The position numbers and the translations under genes were made by a program. A DNA stretch of 51,420 nucleotides, taken from the IMG/VR virus record IMGVR_UViG_3300021962_000154, positions 1 through 51,420 of that record; one strand, 5' to 3'. The notes below the pieces were generated by a model that saw nothing but the letters and a program-made list of their open reading frames with translations, made no database searches and was not told the DNA's origin. The first letter of the stretch is position 1. Each line of letters opens with the position of its first letter. The DNA is from a virus. Shown here piece by piece: positions 9,320-17,782 of the stretch.

Positions 9320-10337
9320 ATTTAGATTTTAAACCAAGTAAACTAGCGTATCTAGGTAATCTACATGACCAGTAAGATGCTTTAGTTCTATCTTTTTTAT
9401 TAGCACAATCATGTCTAGCTGCAAACGCTTTACGTGCTGCTGGGTTGTTTAGTTTAACCGATAAACCAGTTGTATCCCCAAAAGAAACTTTCTTAACACC
9501 ACCACCTGGTTTTCTAACATAAACATAGAATTTTTTAGAACCACCTCTTTTAGGTTTTCCGAGCTCTACGTCCTTACCTTCGTACTTTGCCTCAGCTAGT
9601 AGCTCTTCTTCCGTCATATCGACTGTAAATGGCAAATCTAAAGCTACCATAGCACCTTCATATAGATCAAATTTACCTAAATCAGTATTTTCAAACAATT
9701 TTACGCTTAATTCAGAAATTTTTAAAGCACCACTCTCCCATAACTCTCTAGTTTCTTTAATGATCATAGCGTGTTTTGGACTACCTGGTCTATATATGTT
9801 TTCTAATAAAGAAATATTGTTATTCAAATGATATTGAAGTGCCTCAGAAATTTGGGATCTTGTTAACCACTTATCAATATTCTCCGTTAACCTCTTTTCA
9901 ATTTTTAATTCAAAACATTCTTCACAAATAACATTTGATTCAGATAACATCGGGGTAAATTCATTGTTTTCATACATGTCCTGAATAACTTCAAACACAA
10001 AAGATAAATCTTTATACCCTGGCTTAACGGATACCTGATAACAATCATCAGATTTTTCCATCATAGGTTTGCCGAAATCCTCTAGTTTTTTTGATATATA
10101 GAAACTAGGGTTATCACATTCTTCGTGTATACTAAATAATTCATCAATAACCTCAAGTGTTAATCCCTCGTTAGAAGAGTCAACCGCTTTATCCCAACCC
10201 TTTTTATTTGGATAATCCTCATCACCTGGCTTAGCTGGTTTATAGTTTTTACCCAATCTTTTTTTCTTTTTTCTAATATTATCCCACAAACCATTTTCCT
10301 GTAGGGTTTCTGTTATATCCTTTTTAGTAACAATCAT
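9303..10337 (-). CDS. Phage protein with C-terminal ARHxC..YWSCR module
   Basis: 344 residues. The N-terminus (GLWDNIRKKKKR...AKPGDEDYPNKK) and C-terminus (KKFYVYVRKPGGGVKKVSFGD, then RKAFAARHDCANKKDRTKAS and YWSCRLPRYA) match modules that recur in T4-like phage proteins of aquatic bacteria; I am not sure of the Pfam name. The His/Cys pattern may bind metal. The middle is helical, with one CEEC pair. Preceded by a TATTTATT motif (10352-10359), consistent with late expression and a virion or head-associated role (inference). Confidence 0.75.
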   Translation of the reverse strand: MIVTKKDITETLQENGLWDNIRKKKKRLGKNYKPAKPGDEDYPNKKGWDKAVDSSNEGLTLEVIDELFSIHEECDNPSFYISKKLEDFGKPMMEKSDDCYQVSVKPGYKDLSFVFEVIQDMYENNEFTPMLSESNVICEECFELKIEKRLTENIDKWLTRSQISEALQYHLNNNISLLENIYRPGSPKHAMIIKETRELWESGALKISELSVKLFENTDLGKFDLYEGAMVALDLPFTVDMTEEELLAEAKYEGKDVELGKPKRGGSKKFYVYVRKPGGGVKKVSFGDTTGLSVKLNNPAARKAFAARHDCANKKDRTKASYWSCRLPRYASLLGLKSKFGGYW

Positions 10338-10351
10338 ATTATTTGTTTAGT

Positions 10352-10359
10352 AATAAATA
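10352..10359 (-). promoter_or_regulatory. TATTTATT late-type promoter motif
   Basis: GATATTTATTAC on the minus strand, 15 bases before the ATG at 10337. Confidence 0.45.
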
Positions 10360-10380
10360 TCATTAAACCTAGTGAAAATT

Positions 10381-10411
10381 TTGTATTTAGTAAACTAATT
10401 TTATATATTTG
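10381..10411 (+). promoter_or_regulatory. Bacteroidota-type promoter, leaderless arrangement
   Basis: TTG (10381-10383), 20 bases, TATATTTG (10404-10411), then CAAT and the ATG at 10416. The start codon would be at or next to +1. Confidence 0.7.
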
Positions 10412-10415
10412 CAAT

Positions 10416-10772
10416 ATGAAGTACATGAAAGAGCATCAATATGTTTTGATAGATTCGGAGAACAACGAACTAGTACTGGTTGGGATTGATTTACTATTAA
10501 CTCGTTTAAAGATCGATTCACCCGAATATTTTGTCGGGCCAGAAACTAAAAACCCCAACAGTATTCAGAGAATTAAAAACGCTGTGAGTTTTATTAAAAG
10601 AAATGAGTATAGACAAGATTATTTTGAACCAGCACTTTTAAATGTTGAGTCGGGTAAGATTGGTGTGTTGGATGGGAGACATAGGATAGTTGCCGCAAAA
10701 AAAATGGGGTACACTCATTTATATATTGAGGTACCCCGAGATTTAAAAAAATTATTTATTGGTTTAATTTAA
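10416..10772 (+). CDS. ParB/sulfiredoxin-fold protein
   Basis: 118 residues. SIQRIKNAVSFIKRNEYRQD, then FEPALLNVESGKIGVLDGRH and RIVAAKKMGYTHLYIEV follow the ParB-like N-terminal fold, with the DGRHR signature (about 88-92). Such stand-alone domains are CTPase/nuclease-like or DNA-binding modulators. No HTH region, so a ParB segregation role is unlikely. Transcribed from its own host-type promoter; overlaps the convergent gene by 9 bases. Confidence 0.75.
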   Translation: MKYMKEHQYVLIDSENNELVLVGIDLLLTRLKIDSPEYFVGPETKNPNSIQRIKNAVSFIKRNEYRQDYFEPALLNVESGKIGVLDGRHRIVAAKKMGYTHLYIEVPRDLKKLFIGLI

Positions 10773-11480
10773 ACCGATTAATTTACCAGCTTCAGCTTTT
10801 AATTTATCACTCCAAATTTGCTCCATTGATTGCTGTGTAACTAAAAGAAATTTATATTCACCATCTTCCCATACATTAGGGTCGTTAGTGATACTAATCT
10901 CTTTATTTCTTTTTGCCATGTCATTTAAATAACTTTCTAACCCATCTAAAAGATCGTCATCAGAAATAGTATCTTTCCAATCAGCAGCATTTACCGAATA
11001 ACGCCCATCTTCATCGGCTTCCTCTTCTTGTGGTATATTTAGATAATCAGATAATTCTTCATAGATGTCAGTATCATTCTTGTAATCATCCCACATATCA
11101 GTATTTGTATATATGAGTTGGTTATTTTCTTTGTTCTTTAAAAGAAATTCACTTCTTTCATAAACAACACTAACATAATTACCGCTAACGGTTTCACCCA
11201 TTTTCATACCCTCTTCGTAATCTTGATTCCAAGGGGCACTTGGTGTGTCAGAACCCATCGGGTAATTATAATTATCCATTTCGTCAATAGCTTTATTACC
11301 GAGCTCGTTAAATATTCTTTTTAACTGGTCTTCAGTTATTTTGTATTTAGTTTTCTTTTTTTCACCCTCACCACTAAGTTGTAGACCAGGTGCTGGTTTA
11401 TCAGCGACATTAACATCTTTCTTTTTACCTAAGATAGTTGCCACTTGATTCTCAGTCATTTTATAAATTTTCTTACCCAT
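10764..11480 (-). CDS. Unknown acidic virion-type protein
   Basis: 238 residues, acidic. Two similar N-terminal segments, KIYKMTENQVATIL and KYKITEDQLKRIF, look like repeated short tags related to the LNEExxRI motif found at 27-36 kb. DTPSAPWN (about 75-82) is a motif I have seen in other phage hypotheticals. No enzyme motif. Late-type motif upstream. Confidence 0.72.
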   Translation of the reverse strand: MGKKIYKMTENQVATILGKKKDVNVADKPAPGLQLSGEGEKKKTKYKITEDQLKRIFNELGNKAIDEMDNYNYPMGSDTPSAPWNQDYEEGMKMGETVSGNYVSVVYERSEFLLKNKENNQLIYTNTDMWDDYKNDTDIYEELSDYLNIPQEEEADEDGRYSVNAADWKDTISDDDLLDGLESYLNDMAKRNKEISITNDPNVWEDGEYKFLLVTQQSMEQIWSDKLKAEAGKLIGLN

Positions 11481-11492
11481 AATATTCTTTTA

Positions 11493-11500
11493 TATAAATA
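11493..11500 (-). promoter_or_regulatory. TATTTATA late-type promoter motif
   Basis: Minus-strand TATTTATTTATATAAAAG, 13 bases before the ATG at 11480. Confidence 0.5.
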
Positions 11501-11509
11501 AATATAAGA

Positions 11510-12064
11510 TTATTGTGTTAAATTCTTAAAATCATAAATATTATTTGGTATCGATTTTAAATGTTCAAAACCATAGAAAGCGCTCATTGTCGATTGTTCT
11601 CTTATGACATAATTTTCGATTAGAGATTTTGAATGGAAACTATTGATAACATAATTGGTACCAAAACCACATAAGATAAAATCCTTATCACTTAACTTAC
11701 ACACAAATATCGCTTTTTTATGTATTGGGTGATAAAAAATTGGAAACTCATTATAACTAAAAACTATAACATCGAACCACTTACCAACTAATTCCCTAAA
11801 TTGATCAATCGGATCTGTATTAATTCTCTTATAATCCATAATCGGATAACCGATTCTATTTGATATCGCAGTTATGACACAAACATTTAGGAACATATCC
11901 TTGTATTTTTGATTATTTTGAGTTAGTTTTGTTGTATTCTGTTCCTTTTTAACAACAGCCCTAATATAAGATACACAATTATGTATATCTTTCTCATTTA
12001 AACGAATAACAGCAAATTTTTTTCTATGCTTATCAAAAGCATCTTTAAATGTTAAAATTCCCAT
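11510..12064 (-). CDS. Unknown 184-residue protein
   Basis: Start taken at ATG 12064 (MGILTFKDAF); the frame is open to a TTG at 12073. No recognised domain. Divergent from the helicase gene, with promoters whose -33 boxes face each other, so early expression with the helicase is likely. Confidence 0.7.
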   Translation of the reverse strand: MGILTFKDAFDKHRKKFAVIRLNEKDIHNCVSYIRAVVKKEQNTTKLTQNNQKYKDMFLNVCVITAISNRIGYPIMDYKRINTDPIDQFRELVGKWFDVIVFSYNEFPIFYHPIHKKAIFVCKLSDKDFILCGFGTNYVINSFHSKSLIENYVIREQSTMSAFYGFEHLKSIPNNIYDFKNLTQ

Positions 12065-12070
12065 ATGTAA

Positions 12071-12118
12071 CAAAAGTAGATAAAAATTTGGTTCTAACCA
12101 AATAATTTATTAGTTTTG
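12071..12118. promoter_or_regulatory. Divergent Bacteroidota-type promoter pair
   Basis: Plus: TTG 12088-12090, 20 bases, TAGTTTTG 12111-12118, then 4 bases to the ATG at 12123. Minus: TTG at 12101-12099, 20 bases, TACTTTTG at 12078-12071, then 6 bases to the ATG at 12064. The two -33 boxes form the palindrome TTGGTTCTAACCAA. Confidence 0.72.
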
Positions 12119-12122
12119 TGCT

Positions 12123-13523
12123 ATGAAAAAAAGTTATACAAAAGAACAACTTAATTTTATTGAGTTCGATGGGCCAGAATCCATAATATTATCAGCAACT
12201 GCGGGTAGTGGTAAAACACACTCTACTGTTGGTAGGTTGAATCATTTATTAGCTAATGGTGTGGACCCCAATAGAATCATATTTTTTTCATTTACAAATG
12301 ATGCTGTTAATGAACTAAGGCATCGTATTGATAATGAGGTTAAAATCACAACTATACATAGTTTTACAAGTAGTATATTAGGTAAATTGGGTAAATTCAA
12401 ACCAATTGTCACTTTCTATGATTTTATTGGTTGGTATCGTGAAAAAAAGAAACCATCTTTTAAAGACCCGAGAAAAGTTAGGGAAGACTATTATAAAAAT
12501 ATCGAAAAATTTTATGAGGAAGGCGCTGCAATCTCGTCATCTTTTTCATCATATAAATTACAGTTTTATGATGGGGTTAAATCACCAAAACCTAACTTTT
12601 ATGATTATTACGTGGCTTTTTTAAAGGAGACGAATAGTCGTGATTTTTCTGATATGTTAATTGATACCGAAAAGTTATCAAAAGATCCGAATCACCGTGA
12701 TTTTTTCAATGGTATGTATGATTACGTTTTCATTGATGAGTACCAAGACACTTCTACATTACAAATGAAGATATTATCAGCTATAAACGCTAAACAATAT
12801 TATCTAATTGGTGATAAAAACCAATCAATCTATGGTTTTTCTGGTGCTAACTGTTTAAAAATCGAGTCGTTACTAAAACAAAAAAAGACGGTTGTTGAAT
12901 TAACCTTAACAAAGAATTTTAGGTCACATAAAAAAATAGTTGAGAACGCAAATAGATTTAGTTCATTACGTGCGATTCCAGAATCAGAACACGATGGTTA
13001 TGTTGATGAAAAGTTTATTAGCAAAAAACGTATGTTCGAAATGATGTTGGATGGTAAACCATTAACTGTATTAGTGAGAACAAATAATGTTATTAAAGAA
13101 ATTGAGAAACAAGCGCTAAAGAAAAAAATACCGATGAGATATTTTAATTTCATCACCAAAACAGATCTAGATAACATCAAAAAATCTAACATTACCGATG
13201 CCCTAAAAAAGAAATTAAACGATGTTCTACCATACTTTATGAGTAATTTAGAGTTTATCGAGTTTATTGAATCTAATTCCGATTCAGATGTATTCGTAAC
13301 CTCAATACATAAAAGTAAGGGTAGAGAATTCCCTAGGTGTATTGTAATAAACTCAGCAGATCCTGAAATGATAATCAACCATGGTAGTATGACGCATGAT
13401 TTATCTGAGTATTCATTTTTAACAGAGGATGGGGATATTGATGAGGAAAGTAGAAACATTCATTACGTTGCGGTAACTAGACCTAAAGAAGAACTATATT
13501 TCATGATATTTGATGAGATATAA
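12123..13523 (+). CDS. UvrD/PcrA-like superfamily 1 DNA helicase
   Basis: 466 residues, short for UvrD. Walker A ATAGSGKT (about 25-32), motif Ia FFSFTNDAV, motif II FIDEYQDTS, motif III YLIGDKNQSIYGFSGA, motif IV region LTLTKNFRSH, motif V SIHKSKGREFP and motif VI IHYVAVTRPKEELY. The 1B/2B insertions are trimmed. It should unwind DNA 3'-5' for replication, recombination or repair. Near-leaderless from its own host-type promoter, followed by a strong terminator, so a single-gene unit. Confidence 0.93.
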   Translation: MKKSYTKEQLNFIEFDGPESIILSATAGSGKTHSTVGRLNHLLANGVDPNRIIFFSFTNDAVNELRHRIDNEVKITTIHSFTSSILGKLGKFKPIVTFYDFIGWYREKKKPSFKDPRKVREDYYKNIEKFYEEGAAISSSFSSYKLQFYDGVKSPKPNFYDYYVAFLKETNSRDFSDMLIDTEKLSKDPNHRDFFNGMYDYVFIDEYQDTSTLQMKILSAINAKQYYLIGDKNQSIYGFSGANCLKIESLLKQKKTVVELTLTKNFRSHKKIVENANRFSSLRAIPESEHDGYVDEKFISKKRMFEMMLDGKPLTVLVRTNNVIKEIEKQALKKKIPMRYFNFITKTDLDNIKKSNITDALKKKLNDVLPYFMSNLEFIEFIESNSDSDVFVTSIHKSKGREFPRCIVINSADPEMIINHGSMTHDLSEYSFLTEDGDIDEESRNIHYVAVTRPKEELYFMIFDEI

Positions 13524-13528
13524 AACAA

Positions 13529-13555
13529 AAAAGCCACTCATATGAGTGGCTTTTT
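13529..13555 (+). terminator. Rho-independent terminator
   Basis: AAAGCCACTCA/TGAGTGGCTTT hairpin with flanking A and T runs, so it can work in both directions. Confidence 0.9.
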
Positions 13556-13694
13556 ATAGAGGGTGTTAAATTATTGACTTTACATTACCATATGTATTGG
13601 TTTGAGTATAATCACGATTTACTCATAATTAAATCTCTACCAGGTTAAAATCACTTCTAAAGCTACTTATTCACCTTTTACCTCTACGGTTTTT

Positions 13695-13847
13695 TTATCT
13701 ACCCTGCCCTTTATAAGCTTTTTTGTAGTTTTTACTTCCTTTATGTTTACTAGCCTTACTTTTTTTGTGAACACCCTTTCTATTTTTTTTAGGGTTACTT
13801 TTGTAAAGCTTAACACCAGACGAACTTGATTTTTTTGGAGCTGCCAT
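13695..13847 (-). CDS. Small, very basic 50-residue protein
   Basis: Read directly from the minus strand: ATG 13847 to TAA 13695. Starts MAAPKKSSSSGVKLYKS; nearly 40% Lys/Arg/His with no acidic residue, so probably binds nucleic acid. It could be a packaged DNA-condensing peptide or an early host modulator. The 13556-13694 stretch downstream shows nothing coding. Confidence 0.65.
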   Translation of the reverse strand: MAAPKKSSSSGVKLYKSNPKKNRKGVHKKSKASKHKGSKNYKKAYKGQGR

Positions 13848-13879
13848 ATTTGTAATGTATTAAAAAACGTTTATTATTA

Positions 13880-14572
13880 TTAATATGAAATTAATTTTTT
13901 CATTCTATTTAAACTCTCATAGATAGCACCAGTTTCAAAATCATCATAATTTTTAACAGCGTGTATATCATCTTCAGCATCAGCCATAGCATCGATATCG
14001 TCATCACTAGGCTCATTTTCTGGTTTGTACGCATCTAACTCATCATCCCAATCAATTTCTTCTTCCATTGTGAATTCCATTTCAGAAATATTTTCCTGAT
14101 TTTCTGGTTCAGTTGGGATCATGTTATCAATGTTAGCCGATTCTCTCTCATCATTACTCAAAGCATTCACCATACTTTTAGTTAATTGGGAATAAACTTC
14201 ATCACCGAATCTTTCTAAGATACCATTTTCTTCTCTCATGTCAAATACTTGACCTGATGCCATAAAAGCCAAAACGTTTTCTAATTTGAAATTCCTAAAA
14301 GCTTTTTTAGATGCAGCCGTATTATCACCACCAAATTCTTTTAACGCTCTAATATACGCATTTGTGTCAACAACATTCATAAGATTATTGTTTTTCAAAA
14401 CATTTATCTGAGCATCTGTTTTTTCAGCTGAACTCGCCTCATAAGCTTTGATACTTCTTCTAAAGGCGATATGTCTTACCGTCCCATCTTTTTTAACAAA
14501 CGCAACGCTTGTTGTGATATTTCTTCTGTAATTATCTTTTACCTTATCTGGTAATGTTTCAAATGTTAACAT
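13880..14572 (-). CDS. Phage protein with SH3-barrel-like N-terminus and acidic tail
   Basis: 230 residues from ATG 14572 (the frame is open to a TTG at 14605). TSVAFVKKDGTVRHIAFRRS resembles the small phage 'FxKKDGTxR' beta-barrel domain. Residues 150-210 are very acidic (DWDDELDAYKPENEPSDDDI). The last residues, YESLNRMKKLISY, resemble the recurrent RMxxMI tag of the 27-36 kb genes. Late-type motif upstream at 14589-14596. A virion-associated role is inference. Confidence 0.7.
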   Translation of the reverse strand: MLTFETLPDKVKDNYRRNITTSVAFVKKDGTVRHIAFRRSIKAYEASSAEKTDAQINVLKNNNLMNVVDTNAYIRALKEFGGDNTAASKKAFRNFKLENVLAFMASGQVFDMREENGILERFGDEVYSQLTKSMVNALSNDERESANIDNMIPTEPENQENISEMEFTMEEEIDWDDELDAYKPENEPSDDDIDAMADAEDDIHAVKNYDDFETGAIYESLNRMKKLISY

Positions 14573-14588
14573 AATATATTTCTTTTCA

Positions 14589-14596
14589 AATAAATA
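14589..14596 (-). promoter_or_regulatory. TATTTATT late-type promoter motif
   Basis: AAGATATTTATTTGA on the minus strand, 17 bases before the ATG at 14572. Confidence 0.45.
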
Positions 14597-14654
14597 TCTT
14601 GACAAACTTAAAAATTATGGTTATTATTAAAATAATATAAAAAAGAATTAGGAT

Positions 14655-14819
14655 ATGATAAGTTTTCACAATAGATCGGATAAAACAATGGAACCTATAA
14701 ATAAAACCAGTATTTTCACATCCAGACTTGATGCCGCAAAATATTTTGCTCAATTAAAAAATTTAGACCTAAAGACTTTTATCAGACTATTTAAAGTAAA
14801 TAAAGATATTAAAAATTAA
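14655..14819 (+). CDS. Unknown 54-residue protein upstream of the endolysin
   Basis: Starts MISFHNRSDKTMEPINKTSI and ends LIRLF-like FIRLFKVNKDIKN. Basic, with one amphipathic helix (LDAAKYFAQLKNLDLKTFIR), no clear membrane span, so not an evident holin. Stop is 6 bases before the endolysin ATG, so it is probably the first gene of the lysis cassette. AGGA-like bases 4 upstream. Confidence 0.6.
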   Translation: MISFHNRSDKTMEPINKTSIFTSRLDAAKYFAQLKNLDLKTFIRLFKVNKDIKN

Positions 14820-14825
14820 ATTGGT

Positions 14826-15557
14826 ATGTTATTAAAGAATGGGTCTAATAATGAGGATGTTAAAAAGATACAGAGATTATTAGGATTAAAAGATGATGGT
14901 AATTTCGGTGATAAAACTGAGATCGCTGTTAAAAAATGGCAAAAAGAAAACGGGTTAAAAGATGATGGTATTGTTGGTGATACAACATGGGATAAAATGT
15001 TCCCTAAATTGGTTATCGTAAACAAAATAGATATCGATAATTCAGATCTAAATTTAAGTAAATTAAAGGGTGCTATACCTGATAATGTTTTAGCTCAAAT
15101 ACCTGAGACAGCAAAACGATACAATATAACAACAATTTTAAGACTAGCTCATTTCTTAGCACAATGTGCACATGAATCAGGTAATTTTAAGTGGGTTGTT
15201 GAATTCGCTTCAGGTAAAGCGTATGAAGGTAGAAAAGATCTTGGGAATACTGAACCAGGTGATGGTGTAAAATTTAAAGGTCGTGGGTATATCCAGTTAA
15301 CTGGTAGGGCTAACTACACAAAATTTTCTGCTTTTTGTGGTGAGGATTGTGTAACAAACCCAGATCTTGTTGCAACAAAATACCCAATGATGTCAGCAGC
15401 ATACTTTTTCAATAACGTTAAATTATGGCCAATATGTGATAAAGGGTCAGATGTTGCAACAATAACCGCTGTAACCAGAAAAGTCAATGGTGGTACAAAT
15501 GGGTTAGATGATAGAATCAAATATTTTAATAAATTTTATAAACTTTTAAATAGCTAA
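14826..15557 (+). CDS. GH19 endolysin with N-terminal peptidoglycan-binding domain
   Basis: 243 residues. Residues 5-58 form a PG_binding_1 repeat (GSNNEDVKKIQRLLGL, FGDKTEIAVKKWQ). Residues 80-243 are a GH19 chitinase/lysozyme-type domain: AHESGNF with catalytic Glu117, YEGRKDLGNTEPGDG with Glu134, and FKGRGYIQLTGRANY. No signal peptide, so it needs a holin or other export. Followed after 3 bases by 15561, forming a lysis-type cassette through 16938. Confidence 0.93.
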   Translation: MLLKNGSNNEDVKKIQRLLGLKDDGNFGDKTEIAVKKWQKENGLKDDGIVGDTTWDKMFPKLVIVNKIDIDNSDLNLSKLKGAIPDNVLAQIPETAKRYNITTILRLAHFLAQCAHESGNFKWVVEFASGKAYEGRKDLGNTEPGDGVKFKGRGYIQLTGRANYTKFSAFCGEDCVTNPDLVATKYPMMSAAYFFNNVKLWPICDKGSDVATITAVTRKVNGGTNGLDDRIKYFNKFYKLLNS

Positions 15558-15560
15558 AAT

Positions 15561-16325
15561 ATGGGAAGAACAAGATGGAATAGTGTTGAAGAGTTTGGTC
15601 AAGCTGTTTACAAAGCTGCATTAGCACATAAAAGTCTTAATAGTATTTGCGGTGATCATTGTAGTGGTAGTGTAAAAGGTAAGGTAAAATCTTCAAGTGC
15701 TGATGGTTTTTCACTTAATTTGGTATCAACTAATTTAAGTTCGGTATCGCAGTCATATTTAAATGATAATACTAAAATACAAAGAGTTAGTGCATCACCA
15801 TACGCACCATCTTCGGTTGATTGTAGCGGAAACATTAGTGTGACCGAAGTAATTAAAAATGTTGATTGGAGTTATTCAAAATATGAAGTCCATACCCAGA
15901 ATAGTACATCATTTGGTGTTAATGGTAGTGGTGAGTATGAAGGTGCAACACTAAGTGGTTCATATAACCAACAAAATAATAAGCAAACTGATAAAATTGA
16001 TGAAAATTCTTCCTATAAGGAACAATCAATGACAATCACAATTGGTGCTAATACTGGTGTTGTTGATTTCTATGTTAACAATTACATTTGTAGCGATTCC
16101 GTTAATTTGGATGTTGATTATGATTTTGATACAATTACTGTAAAAGCTGTTTGCCAATATAAAGATAAAAATACTGGTGTTATATTTAATGGTGGCGTTC
16201 ACGAACATTATCATGTAACTCTTAGGATTACTGATTTGGGTATTAACCCAAATATTACGATATCAACCCCACTGTTGTTTAATGTGAATTATAAGGATGA
16301 GTGGCCGAGTTGGGTTATTGAATAA
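15561..16325 (+). CDS. Beta-rich protein resembling aerolysin/ETX-MTX2 pore-forming folds
   Basis: 254 residues, Ser/Thr/Asn-rich beta pattern. Residues 98-195 have long alternating strands (WSYSKYEVHTQNSTSFGVNG, then GATLSGSYNQQNNKQT, and SYKEQSMTITIGANTGVVDF), the arrangement of the membrane-insertion loop and flanking strands in ETX/MTX2-type toxins. The N-terminal 30 residues are helical with two Cys. No signal peptide. It sits between the endolysin and a SEGC enzyme, so a lysis or virion-surface role is plausible. The fold call is by pattern only. Confidence 0.5.
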   Translation: MGRTRWNSVEEFGQAVYKAALAHKSLNSICGDHCSGSVKGKVKSSSADGFSLNLVSTNLSSVSQSYLNDNTKIQRVSASPYAPSSVDCSGNISVTEVIKNVDWSYSKYEVHTQNSTSFGVNGSGEYEGATLSGSYNQQNNKQTDKIDENSSYKEQSMTITIGANTGVVDFYVNNYICSDSVNLDVDYDFDTITVKAVCQYKDKNTGVIFNGGVHEHYHVTLRITDLGINPNITISTPLLFNVNYKDEWPSWVIE

Positions 16326-16332
16326 AAAAAAT

Positions 16333-16938
16333 ATGTATACAAAAGAACAAATTAAAAACACCATGTTAGCCAAAGGCTATAGATGGTTTGATGACGCAGC
16401 CAATAAAGGATATGATGTTAATATCATTGGTGTGAGAAATAATGCTCCGTCTATTGCGGATAAGGTTACCAATGTATTTGATGACCATATAACCGTTACA
16501 TTTAAAGATGAGAAGGGTATTGAACAATTTTATTGCTGGAATGCCACCACGGATCCTGGTAAAAAGGGTGTTATGGAGTTTCACAATAACAAAGGTGTTG
16601 CTAGATTGGTGCCAGGGCAATATAGAGGCATTTGGTCAATTGATAAACACCAAGGCAAATACGATGCTTTATGTCAGAGAAACGGTAATGTAAGTGTATA
16701 TAGAGATGCGAATAGAGATTTAATGTTTAGTGAATCAGTTACCGATACGGGTATGTTTGGGATTAATATGCATAAAGCTGGTCAGGACTCAACCTGGGTT
16801 GAAAACTGGAGCGAAGGTTGTCAAGTGTTTAAGAGAGTGAAAGATTTTGATGAGTTCATGATGATATGTAAAAAAGCTTTAAAAATACATGGAAATAAGT
16901 TTAGTTACACTCTATTAGAGTCCACTGATATAGTATAA
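16333..16938 (+). CDS. YkuD-like (L,D-transpeptidase/carboxypeptidase-type) wall enzyme
   Basis: 201 residues from ATG 16333; an upstream ATG at 16297 would overlap the previous gene by 29 bases. YRGIWSIDKHQGKYDALCQ, then FGINMHKAG (His147) and ENWSEGCQVFK (Ser160, Cys163) match the H..(x)n..S-x-GC active-site layout of YkuD-type enzymes, which cut or form peptidoglycan peptide cross-links. With the GH19 gene this gives a glycan-cutting and a peptide-acting enzyme in one cassette. Confidence 0.6.
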   Translation: MYTKEQIKNTMLAKGYRWFDDAANKGYDVNIIGVRNNAPSIADKVTNVFDDHITVTFKDEKGIEQFYCWNATTDPGKKGVMEFHNNKGVARLVPGQYRGIWSIDKHQGKYDALCQRNGNVSVYRDANRDLMFSESVTDTGMFGINMHKAGQDSTWVENWSEGCQVFKRVKDFDEFMMICKKALKIHGNKFSYTLLESTDIV

Positions 16939-16962
16939 TAATTTTAATAAAAATTAATTAAA

Positions 16963-17226
16963 ATGAATTTTGTAAAAATTTTAAACGGTAAAGCGGTTTC
17001 AACCGATGAGATAAATAATGAAACCCAATCAGTTCCAGATGGAACATACATCGCAGCAACTTTAGTTGATGGTGAGATAAGATTTTATGGTACGATTGAG
17101 GAAGATGGTTTAATAGATATTGCGAATACCGTATCAACAAATTATTCTGGGACAATAGCGGAAGCTAAAAGCGTCATAAAATCAATTGGATGTTTATTCT
17201 TAAACGGTATTGAGGTTTCTTTATAA
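16963..17226 (+). CDS. Unknown 87-residue protein
   Basis: Beta-rich (VPDGTYIAATLVDGEIRFYG) with no recognised motif. Follows the lysis cassette after 24 bases and precedes 17230 by 3 bases. Confidence 0.7.
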   Translation: MNFVKILNGKAVSTDEINNETQSVPDGTYIAATLVDGEIRFYGTIEEDGLIDIANTVSTNYSGTIAEAKSVIKSIGCLFLNGIEVSL

Positions 17227-17229
17227 AGT

Positions 17230-17427
17230 ATGAGCTTCAATAAACGCTATGTCGATCATAAAAAAATATTAATCTATAAGAATAGATTAAATGATTTGTT
17301 TAGTGATAAAATAGATGCGTTCTTTTTTAGAGATGAGTTTTCTAAAAAAATATTTGATATGTTTAACAATAAAGAATTTGATTTAATTGATAAAAAAATA
17401 TCTGATTTCGAATCAAATTACGAATAA
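17230..17427 (+). CDS. Unknown 65-residue protein
   Basis: Helical, charged, rich in Lys/Asp/Phe (DKIDAFFFRDEFSKKIFDMF). No recognised family. Probably the last gene of the 14655-17427 group. Confidence 0.65.
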   Translation: MSFNKRYVDHKKILIYKNRLNDLFSDKIDAFFFRDEFSKKIFDMFNNKEFDLIDKKISDFESNYE

Positions 17428-17453
17428 TTTATTTTTTTTAGGTAAAATAAAGA

Positions 17454-17461
17454 TATTTATT
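17454..17461 (+). promoter_or_regulatory. TATTTATT late-type promoter motif
   Basis: AAGATATTTATTTTA, 14 bases before the ATG at 17475. Confidence 0.45.
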
Positions 17462-17474
17462 TTAAATTTAAGAT

Positions 17475-17717
17475 ATGAATAAACCAGCTTTAGTTTACTT
17501 AAAAGATTTACAGAAAAATTTAAATGATTTAATCGAAGAACATGAGAATAAATTAGAATATATAGAACCAGAAAGTTTTAAGGATGATATTAATGAAAAT
17601 ATTTTAGGTAAAATATCTGATGTTTTATATGAAATAGAAACCATAATTTCTGATCTAAATGATGGTTATTATTCGGATAAAGATTTAAATAATGATGATG
17701 ATTTAGATGAATTTTGA
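17475..17717 (+). CDS. Unknown acidic 80-residue protein
   Basis: Coiled-coil-like N-terminus (LKDLQKNLNDLIEEHENKLE) and Asp-rich tail (SDKDLNNDDDLDEF). Single gene with its own late-type motif. Confidence 0.7.
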   Translation: MNKPALVYLKDLQKNLNDLIEEHENKLEYIEPESFKDDINENILGKISDVLYEIETIISDLNDGYYSDKDLNNDDDLDEF

Positions 17718-17782
17718 TAAAAAATAAAATTTTTTAAAAAAAAAACTTGCTTATTTAAAATAACTTTATTAATATTGTACCA

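Noticed and set aside
10416-10772. Plasmid-type ParB partition gene
   Set aside because: Only the isolated ParB/Srx fold is present; no HTH domain, ParA or centromere-like repeats.
12998-13459. 153-residue minus-strand ORF
   Set aside because: Antisense of helicase motifs IV-VI.
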